From positions 1-5,400 of the forward strand of contig JAEYWB010000521.1 of assembly GCA_023429275.1 (NCBI GenBank): a DNA stretch of 5,400 bases, in the 5' to 3' direction. The DNA is from Planctomycetota bacterium. GTDB taxonomy: Bacteria; Planctomycetota; Planctomycetia; Planctomycetales; Planctomycetaceae. The first letter of the stretch is position 1. Every line of letters starts with the position of its first letter. Shown here piece by piece: positions 1 through 5,400 of the stretch. Under the pieces are notes generated by a model. That model was not told the origin of the DNA and made no database searches. It was given only the letters and a program-made list of their open reading frames with translations. The translations under genes and the position numbers were made by a program.

Positions 1-3000
1 ATGCAGAAGAACCTCGAGACTCCCCTGGCGGAGATCTACGAGGAGGCGGCCGCGCAGGGGCTCGATCTCCCGAAAATCCGCGTCGGCCTGCGGACCGGCG
101 ACACCCCCGCGCATCGCCGGGCGGCGATCGTCAAGAATCCGCCGCAGATCCTCGTCACGACCCCCGAATCGCTCTACCTCATGCTCACGAGTGAGCGGAG
201 CCGCGAAGTGCTTCGCTCGGTCGACACGCTGATCGTCGACGAGATCCATGCCCTCGTCCGCGACAAGCGCGGTTCGCACATGGCCCTGTCGATCGAGAGG
301 CTCGCCGCGCTGACGAACCGTCCGCTCCAGAGGATCGGCCTCTCCGCGACCCAGAAGCCGATCGAGCGGGTCGCCGAGTTCCTCACCGGGTTTCCATCGA
401 CAAACGAGGAGGAAGTCGGAATCCCCGAGTCCTGTTCGATCGTCGACGTCGGACACCAGCGCGACCTCGACCTGGCGATCGAGACCCCGACCTCCGAGCT
501 CGGAGCCGTCTGCACCCAGGAGCACTGGGGAGAAGTCAACGGCCGGATCATCGACCTCATCAACTCCCACCGCAGCACGCTGATCTTCGTCAACACCCGC
601 CGCATGGCCGAGCGGGTCACGTTCCAGCTGACACAGCTCCTCGGCGAAGAGGCGGTCGGCAGCCACCACGGCTCCCTCGCGGCGGACATCCGGCTCGCTA
701 CGGAACAGAAGCTGAAGTCGGGCGAACTCAAGGCGGTCGTCGCCACCGCCTCACTCGAGCTGGGGATCGACGTCGGCTACATCGACCTCGTCATCCAGCT
801 CGGCTCGTCCCGATCGATCGCGACGTTTCTTCAGCGGATCGGACGGTCGGGACACGCCCTCGGGCTCGTCCCGAAGGGACGGATCTTCGCGCTGACGCGG
901 GACGAGCTGCTCGAATGCATGGCCCTCGTCCGTGCGATCCGGGCCGGACGTCTCGACCAGATTCCGATCCCCGAAGAGCCGGCCGACGTTCTCGCCCAGC
1001 AGATTGTCGCCGAGGTGGCCGCTGCCGAGTGGGGGACGGACGACCTCTTCCAGCTCATCCGCCGGGCGTATCCCTATCGAAATCTCGCGCGGGAGCGTTT
1101 CGACCGCATCCTGACCTTTCTCAGCGAAGGACTCACGACCGGTGCCGGACGGGGGACGACGCTCCTCCATCATGACCAGGTGAACCGCCGCCTGCGGTCC
1201 CGCGGTGGCTCGCGGATGACCGCCATCAGCAACGGCGGCGCAATTGCCGAGGTCGACACGTTCCGGGTGGTCCTCGACGAAGGGCAGACTGTCGTCGGCT
1301 CCGTCGACGAGGAGTTCGCCGTCGAGAGCTCCGCGGGAGACATCTTCCTGCTCGGGAACACATCCTGGAGGATTCTCGGACTCCGCGGGAACGACCTGCT
1401 CGTCGGCGACGCCAACGGAGCGCCTCCGACGATCCCCTTCTGGCGGGGCGAGGCCCCCGGGCGGACGATCGAGCTCTCGGAAGAAGTCTCGAAGCTGCGG
1501 GAAACGATCGAGCAGCGACTGCGGGAGAGCGGCCAGCCGCTCGCGTCGGGCGACGACGACGAACTCTGGTCCCCCCCTGCCAAGGTGGTCGAATGGCTCG
1601 TCGAAGAGACCGGCTGTGCTCCCTTCGCGGCAGTCCAGGTCGTCACCTATATCGCCGCGGGGCAAGCCGCGCTCGGTCTGGTGCCGACTCAAACCCGCAT
1701 CCTCTTTGAGCGGTTCTTCGACGAATCCGGCGGAATGCAGCTCGTCGTCCACGCTCCCTTCGGGAGTCGGATCAACCGCGCCTGGGGGCTCGCGATGCGG
1801 AAGCGGTTCTGTCGCTCGTTCGACTTCGAGCTCCAGGCGACCGCCGACGACGACGGCTTCATCCTCTCGCTCGGCCCGCAGCACAGCTTTCCGATCGAAA
1901 GCCTTTTCCCGATGCTCCGGGAGGACAACGCCCAGAACCTTCTCGAGCAGGCGATCCTCGCGGTCCCGATGTTCCAGCTTCGCTGGCGGTGGAATGCCAC
2001 CCGGGCCCTGCAGGTCGCCCGGATGCGGAACGGGAAGAAGGTCCCCCCTGCCCTGCAGCGGTTCCGGTCGGAGGACCTTCTCACGGCCGTCTTCCCCAAG
2101 CTGACCGGTTGCCAGGAAAACATCGTCGGCGATCACGAGATCCCCGACCACCCGCTCGTCCAGCAGTCGATGCACGACTGCCTTCACGAAGCGCTTGACC
2201 TCAACGGCTTCCTCGACGTGCTGCGGCGCGTCGAGCGGAATGAAATCAGATTCATCGCCCGGGACACGCGCGAACCCTCTCCCTTCGCGTACGAGCTGCT
2301 GAACTCGAATCCGTACGCCTTCCTCGACGGGGGCGAAGTCCAGGAACGCCGGGCCCGGACGGCGCAGACCCGCCGGTCGGTCTCGGTCGAGAGCTCGCGG
2401 GACCTCGGGAGGCTCGATCCTGCGGCGATCGCGCAGGTTGTGGCGGAGGCGCAGCCGAACGTCCGTAACGCCGACGATCTCCACGATGTCCTGCAGAGCC
2501 GGATCTTCCTGCCGCGGCTCGATGCGACGCGGCTCGACGACGCCCCGCCGCATCTCGTGGCCGATCCGGCCTGGCTGCCGATGTTCGAAGCATTGACGGC
2601 TGATCGGCGGGCCGGCCTGGTGACGCTCCCCACGGGCCTCTCCGGCTGGGTCTGTGCGGAGCGATGGCCTGTCTTCGCGGCCCTCTTTCCGACCGTCTCG
2701 TCGACACCGAAACTGACAGTCCCCGAGGCGCTTCGCCGCGAGTGGACCGACGTGGAGGCCCGCGTCACCCTCGTTCGCGGAGCGGTCGAGGTCTCGGGAC
2801 CGGTGACGGCGGCCGAACTCGCAAGTGCCACGGGGCTTGCCGAGAACGAAGTCTTCGCCTGCCTGGAAGCCCTCGAGGGGGAAGGGATCGTCCTCCGGGG
2901 ACAGTTCCGGAACGGCTCAGTCCATGCCCAGCAGAGCGATCCCCGGTCGCTCGACGCCGAATGGTGTCACCGGCGGCTCCTGACCCGTATTAACCGGCTC

Positions 3001-4443
3001 ACCGTGGCCGGGCTGCGACGCGAGATCGACCCGGTCGATGTCGCCACCTTCATGCGGTTCCTGTTTCAGCACCAGGCGGTCGTTCCCGGTCGCCGCCGGA
3101 CGGAATCGACCGGAACTTTCGACGCCATCGTCCAGCTTCAGGGACTCGACATACCCGCGGTCGCCTGGGAGCGGGATCTCCTTCCGCTGCGGATCGAGGG
3201 GTACAAGCGGGAATGGCTCGACGAGCTCTGCCTGGCGGGTGAAGTCGGCTGGGGACGGCTGCATCCCCCCGGCCGCGACCCGGAGAAGTCCCGGCCGATG
3301 GCGAGTCTCACCCGCGTCGCGCCGATCTCGCTCTTCGTCCGGGAAGATCTCCCCTGGCTGATGTCGACCGCGGCCGATTGCGACCACGCGACCCTCAGCT
3401 CTCCGGCCCGGGAGACACTCGACCTGTTGCGACAGAAGGGGGCGACGTTCGCGACCGACCTCCTCGTCGAGACCCGGATGCTTCCGACCCAGCTCGACGA
3501 CGTCCTCGGCGAGCTTGTCGCCCGCGGCATCCTGACATCGGACGGCTTCTCAGGACTCCGGTCCCTGATCCGCGAGGGAGGCTCAGACCAGGGGGCGAGC
3601 CGCTCCGGCCCCAAGGTCGTGCGGCATCGCCGCTCCTCGTCCGCGGGACGGTGGACGATCATTCCGCCACGAGGCGACGTTGCGGCCGGGATGGCGCCGG
3701 CCCCGAAGGTCGAGCCGCCCGAGGTCCGGGAACAGCGCCGGAAGACGATCGAGGAATGGGGCTGGCAGCTCCTGCGTCGCTGGGGGGTGATGTTCAAGGA
3801 CCTTCTCGTCCGCGAACAGGGGGCCCCCGCGTGGTGGGAACTGGTCCAGCACTACCGCCGGCTTGAGGCCCGTGGCGAGATCCGCGGCGGCCGGTTCATC
3901 CAGGGGGTCGGCGGGGAGCAGTTCGCCCTGCCGGACACCGTGCGAGCGCTCCGCGACCTCAAGGATGGCAAGGTGAGCGGCGACCAGCGACAGCCGATGG
4001 GAGTGACGGTCTCGGGAGCGGACCCGCTCAATCTGATTGGGATCCTGACGTCGCATCCCAGGGTGCCGAGCACGGCGGGGAACAAGGTCCTGTACTGGAA
4101 TGGCCGGCCGGCCGCCTGCTTGGTCGGCGGAGAGGTGACGCTCTATCCCGAGTGTCCGGCGGAGGCGGCCGCGGCGGCGAGGCAGCGGTTCGAACTGTCG
4201 CGTTCGATCGAGAGCGTCACGCTCCCGGAGGTCGACGGGACGGCACCGATAGCAACCGGGTCGACTTCGCGGCAGGCCGTCGAGCCGGCCGGCGAGAGGA
4301 AAGAGACTGCGGTAGCTCCGACAGAAACGGGCGGCAAGAGCCCGGAGCAGACCCGCAAACGAGTCCCTGCTCGAGTGGTCCTGGGCCGGTCCGATCGAAA
4401 GGGCCGTTATCCGTCCGGAGCCCCACGTCCGCGATTCTCCTGA
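1..4443 (+). CDS. lhr: Lhr-type superfamily 2 DNA helicase, full-length class with C-terminal extension (5' end missing)
   Basis: ATP-dependent 3'-5' single-strand DNA translocase/helicase of the Lhr family, a cytoplasmic nucleic-acid repair enzyme. What is seen: the window opens at QKNLETPL, matching motif Ia (D-V-QRNL-PL in E. coli Lhr), so Walker A and roughly the first 100 residues lie upstream and Met1 is internal. Visible motifs are TPES (54-57), DEIH Walker B (80-83), SAT (115-117), motif IV IFVNTRR (195-201), SHHGS (221-225), motif V around ATASLELGID (248-257) and motif VI QRIGRSGH (278-285). A winged helix follows (~305-400), then a beta-rich segment with SWRI and PFWRGE (~405-490), and the DEAD/H-associated domain (~565-765). 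Residues ~905-1395 resemble E. coli Lhr's C-terminal part: winged helices near 915-970, 1130-1185 and 1245-1310, the last containing GRFIQGVGGEQF, with a basic linker at ~1199-1220. These are AlkZ/YcaQ-like. The tail after ~1410 is unconserved. E. coli Lhr is 1538 aa; this protein is probably ~1580. The stop is TGA at 4441. No partner gene follows on this strand. Confidence 0.96.
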   Translation: MQKNLETPLAEIYEEAAAQGLDLPKIRVGLRTGDTPAHRRAAIVKNPPQILVTTPESLYLMLTSERSREVLRSVDTLIVDEIHALVRDKRGSHMALSIERLAALTNRPLQRIGLSATQKPIERVAEFLTGFPSTNEEEVGIPESCSIVDVGHQRDLDLAIETPTSELGAVCTQEHWGEVNGRIIDLINSHRSTLIFVNTRRMAERVTFQLTQLLGEEAVGSHHGSLAADIRLATEQKLKSGELKAVVATASLELGIDVGYIDLVIQLGSSRSIATFLQRIGRSGHALGLVPKGRIFALTRDELLECMALVRAIRAGRLDQIPIPEEPADVLAQQIVAEVAAAEWGTDDLFQLIRRAYPYRNLARERFDRILTFLSEGLTTGAGRGTTLLHHDQVNRRLRSRGGSRMTAISNGGAIAEVDTFRVVLDEGQTVVGSVDEEFAVESSAGDIFLLGNTSWRILGLRGNDLLVGDANGAPPTIPFWRGEAPGRTIELSEEVSKLRETIEQRLRESGQPLASGDDDELWSPPAKVVEWLVEETGCAPFAAVQVVTYIAAGQAALGLVPTQTRILFERFFDESGGMQLVVHAPFGSRINRAWGLAMRKRFCRSFDFELQATADDDGFILSLGPQHSFPIESLFPMLREDNAQNLLEQAILAVPMFQLRWRWNATRALQVARMRNGKKVPPALQRFRSEDLLTAVFPKLTGCQENIVGDHEIPDHPLVQQSMHDCLHEALDLNGFLDVLRRVERNEIRFIARDTREPSPFAYELLNSNPYAFLDGGEVQERRARTAQTRRSVSVESSRDLGRLDPAAIAQVVAEAQPNVRNADDLHDVLQSRIFLPRLDATRLDDAPPHLVADPAWLPMFEALTADRRAGLVTLPTGLSGWVCAERWPVFAALFPTVSSTPKLTVPEALRREWTDVEARVTLVRGAVEVSGPVTAAELASATGLAENEVFACLEALEGEGIVLRGQFRNGSVHAQQSDPRSLDAEWCHRRLLTRINRLTVAGLRREIDPVDVATFMRFLFQHQAVVPGRRRTESTGTFDAIVQLQGLDIPAVAWERDLLPLRIEGYKREWLDELCLAGEVGWGRLHPPGRDPEKSRPMASLTRVAPISLFVREDLPWLMSTAADCDHATLSSPARETLDLLRQKGATFATDLLVETRMLPTQLDDVLGELVARGILTSDGFSGLRSLIREGGSDQGASRSGPKVVRHRRSSSAGRWTIIPPRGDVAAGMAPAPKVEPPEVREQRRKTIEEWGWQLLRRWGVMFKDLLVREQGAPAWWELVQHYRRLEARGEIRGGRFIQGVGGEQFALPDTVRALRDLKDGKVSGDQRQPMGVTVSGADPLNLIGILTSHPRVPSTAGNKVLYWNGRPAACLVGGEVTLYPECPAEAAAAARQRFELSRSIESVTLPEVDGTAPIATGSTSRQAVEPAGERKETAVAPTETGGKSPEQTRKRVPARVVLGRSDRKGRYPSGAPRPRFS

Positions 4444-4460
4444 GAAGCGGCCTGAGAATC

Positions 4461-4485
4461 AGCCGGCGTGCGTCCGCATCCGGCT
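4461..4485. terminator. possible hairpin terminator after lhr
   Basis: An inverted repeat lies 17 bases past the lhr stop. AGCCGG (4461-4466) pairs with CCGGCT (4480-4485). After a small internal loop, TGC (4469-4471) pairs with GCA (4476-4478) around a GTCC tetraloop. No T-tract follows on either strand, so it is not a classical intrinsic terminator. It could still stop or stabilise the 3' end of lhr mRNA. Hairpins of this size are common by chance in GC-rich DNA; its position between convergent genes is the main argument. Confidence 0.3.
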
Positions 4486-4515
4486 CTCATGCCGGTTGAC
4501 CGCGCCGCGAACGAT

Positions 4516-4532
4516 GGATCCCGGCCGGATCC
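4516..4532. terminator. possible second hairpin in convergent intergenic region
   Basis: GGATCC at 4516-4521 and again at 4527-4532 form a perfect 6-bp stem around the five-base loop CGGCC. It lies 73 bases after the lhr stop and 114 bases beyond the stop of the convergent lipoprotein gene, so it could act in both directions. There is no adjacent T-tract, and the assignment rests on symmetry and position only. Confidence 0.22.
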
Positions 4533-4645
4533 TCTCAACTGGCAAGATCGGGGCCCTGTCGACGGAACCGGACGCGAACGCGTGCTGGCTGATTGGCGGA
4601 AGCCGACGGTGAATGAGTGTCGCCTGGAAATGGCCCTGTTCGGTG

Positions 4646-4912
4646 CTACTTCACTCGGATTGCGGTGTGCGAATCATCGACTTCGACTCCCCCGGCGAGC
4701 TGGAACTCGCTCGGTCCGGATGGGGGAGTGAGGGACGCGCTCGAGCGGCGGCGGGGGACGAGATCGAACCCGAAGAACGGCGACGGCGAGTTGCTGTCCA
4801 TGTGGAAGAATGACCGGTCGAGCTCACAGCCCGCCGAGGTCAGGGCGAGCGGAGCGACGACGAGCAGCGAAAGCGTCAAACGAACTGGACGCGATCGGCG
4901 CGGGGCGGACAT
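4646..4912 (-). CDS. small predicted lipoprotein, 88 aa, function unknown
   Basis: An 88-residue protein predicted to be exported by Sec and lipid-anchored. Starting from the ATG at 4912, it has an Arg-rich n-region (MSAPRRSRPVR), a hydrophobic stretch (residues ~12-26, LTLSLLVVAPLALTS) and a lipobox ending SAGC, with Cys at residue 29. The mature part begins CELDRSFFHMDSN, continues SPSPFFGFDLVPRRR, and ends in a polar segment with an acidic patch (GGVEVDD). The TAG stop is at 4648-4646. Codon use (CTC, GTC, TTC, GAC, CGC) matches lhr, which supports real coding. The frame stays open upstream to 5221, but only this Met places a signal peptide at the N-terminus, so it was chosen. No good Shine-Dalgarno precedes it (GAG about 10 bases upstream at best). 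It lies 47 bp downstream of a second small lipoprotein gene and is probably cotranscribed with it. No family was recognised; the Phe/Pro/Ser block after the Cys looks like the conserved part. Confidence 0.72.
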   Translation of the reverse strand: MSAPRRSRPVRLTLSLLVVAPLALTSAGCELDRSFFHMDSNSPSPFFGFDLVPRRRSSASLTPPSGPSEFQLAGGVEVDDSHTAIRVK

Positions 4913-4959
4913 GGGGAACTCGCGGCGCGGGGAGAGAGGCTGGACGGCAAGAGGACGGG

Positions 4960-5079
4960 TCAATTGGAAGAGGCCGGTTCCGACTGTGGCGGAACTCCCC
5001 ACGGACTGACGCTCGCCAGAGTGCTGCAGCCGCTGGCGAGGACGAACGCGGCGAGCACCAAAACTCGAAGACTCGGCAT
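4960..5079 (-). CDS. very small predicted lipoprotein, 39 aa, function unknown
   Basis: A 39-residue reading frame from ATG at 5079-5077 to TGA at 4962-4960. Its N-terminus, MPSLRVLVLAAFVLASGC, is a compact signal peptide: one Arg, an uninterrupted hydrophobic core and the lipobox LASGC, with Cys at residue 18. The mature peptide is only 22 residues (CSTLASVSPWGVPPQSEPASSN), uncharged except for one Glu and rich in Ser and Pro. A strong ribosome binding site, GGAGGGAG (5089-5082), stands just before the start. Site, signal peptide and lipobox together make this more than a chance frame. The size recalls entericidin-type mini-lipoproteins, but no sequence match is claimed. It is the first gene of a likely two-gene unit with the 88-aa lipoprotein downstream. 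The alternative is a short leader peptide controlling that gene. Confidence 0.65.
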   Translation of the reverse strand: MPSLRVLVLAAFVLASGCSTLASVSPWGVPPQSEPASSN

Positions 5080-5081
5080 GG

Positions 5082-5089
5082 CTCCCTCC
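5082..5089 (-). promoter_or_regulatory. Shine-Dalgarno of the 39-aa lipoprotein gene
   Basis: Read on the minus strand this is GGAGGGAG, with the GGAGG core at 5089-5085 and five bases (GAGCC) between the core and the ATG at 5079. It is the best ribosome binding site in the 3' part of the window. It fixes the start of a gene that length alone would not support, and contrasts with the poor site in front of the 88-aa gene. Confidence 0.6.
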
Positions 5090-5400
5090 GGGGATTGCTG
5101 GACCAGATGAGCCCGTTTGATACCGCGCAGGGCGCAATCCGGTGAAGAGGGAGCGGTCGCGATCGCCCCTCAGTCTCCCAGGCGAGTCGCCGAGCGGCAA
5201 AACTTGCCGAACGCCAGCCAAGGGGCAGGTTCAGACGGCTGATCGAGAGCTTTCGCTGCCGTTGCGGTCTTCGACGACGTCGGTCGCCGGCCCGGGGAGG
5301 CTGGCTCGGCAGCACTCGTGCGGACTGGAAGGCCATGCCACGGAGAACTGGCTGTCCCCCGGGCGGGGAACGGCGTGATGTCGCTCGACGTCGTCTGGAC
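5090..5400. other. non-coding stretch, probable upstream region of the lipoprotein pair
   Basis: No reading frame here on either strand shows a recognisable domain, a signal peptide or a convincing ribosome binding site. The open minus-strand frames are Arg/Ser/Pro-rich in the way of shadow frames. Because the lipoprotein pair starts at 5079 and reads leftward, its promoter should lie here, but I could not find a credible -35/-10 pair or a sigma-54 element. The last 23 bases could begin a rightward gene (ATG at 5378 followed by well-biased codons), which cannot be judged from this window. Confidence 0.45.

Noticed and set aside
1..3. ATG at base 1 as the true lhr start
   Set aside because: The protein begins in the middle of helicase motif Ia, and an Lhr helicase without the Walker A segment would be inactive; the window edge simply falls on an internal Met codon.
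751..2553. 600-codon open frame on the minus strand inside lhr
   Set aside because: It is exactly antisense to well-conserved helicase coding sequence and has the Arg/Glu/Asp/Pro composition produced by reading biased GTC/CTC/GAC codons backwards. No domain or signal is visible.
4468..4731. 87-codon plus-strand frame (GTG start) after lhr
   Set aside because: It has no ribosome binding site, no hydrophobic or domain-like segment, and its 3' part lies antisense to the better supported 88-aa lipoprotein gene.
5195..5209. Perfect inverted repeat CGGCAA-AAC-TTGCCG upstream of the lipoprotein pair
   Set aside because: A 6-bp stem with a 3-base loop is expected about once by chance in a window this size. 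It has no T-tract and no linked promoter, so calling it an operator would be guesswork.
4646..5221. Longer 191-aa version of the lipoprotein starting at 5221
   Set aside because: It would bury the signal peptide about 100 residues inside the protein and run through the 39-aa gene in another frame; the added part is low-quality Arg/Ser/Gly sequence.
4824..5336. 170-codon minus-strand frame
   Set aside because: Its composition is Arg/Ser/Pro-rich, it has no start signal, and it overlaps both lipoprotein genes in another frame.
5378..5400. ATG TCG CTC GAC GTC GTC TGG at the right edge as the start of a rightward gene
   Set aside because: Only seven codons are visible and the preceding G-rich bases are not a clear ribosome binding site; neither support nor exclusion is possible.

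Overview
The window is high-GC bacterial DNA with strong G/C preference at third codon positions. It is chromosomal in character: one very long housekeeping-type repair gene, followed by small secreted-protein genes on the opposite strand. The overall style (a full-length Lhr helicase, tiny lipoproteins, weak or absent Shine-Dalgarno sequences, spacious intergenic DNA) would fit a planctomycete. That assignment is inference from family resemblance and was not checked.

Bases 1-4443 (+) are the 3' four-fifths or more of a full-length lhr gene, a superfamily 2 DNA helicase. The window opens inside the protein, at helicase motif Ia. The Walker A region is therefore off the left edge, and the first ATG is an internal Met. 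The 1480 visible residues contain the DEIH, SAT, motif IV, V and VI signatures, the Lhr winged-helix and DEAD/H-associated core, and the long C-terminal region of tandem winged helices related to AlkZ/YcaQ. The last ~70 residues diverge from E. coli Lhr and look disordered.

Bases 4444-4645 are a convergent intergenic region with two short hairpins that may serve as weak terminators.

Bases 4646-5079 (-) carry two tandem small lipoprotein genes converging on lhr. The upstream one (5079-4960, 39 aa) is short, but has a clear GGAGG ribosome binding site, a hydrophobic signal peptide and a lipobox. The second (4912-4646, 88 aa) has a twin-Arg-rich n-region, a signal peptide and lipobox, then a motif rich in Ser, Pro and Phe. 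The two are 47 bp apart and probably form one transcription unit. I cannot assign a function to either.

Bases 5080-5400 show no convincing gene. They probably hold the promoter for the lipoprotein pair, and possibly the start of a rightward gene at the very edge.

There is no sign of a mobile element, CRISPR array, RNA gene or defence system. Many long open frames lie antisense to lhr, but they are codon-bias shadows.
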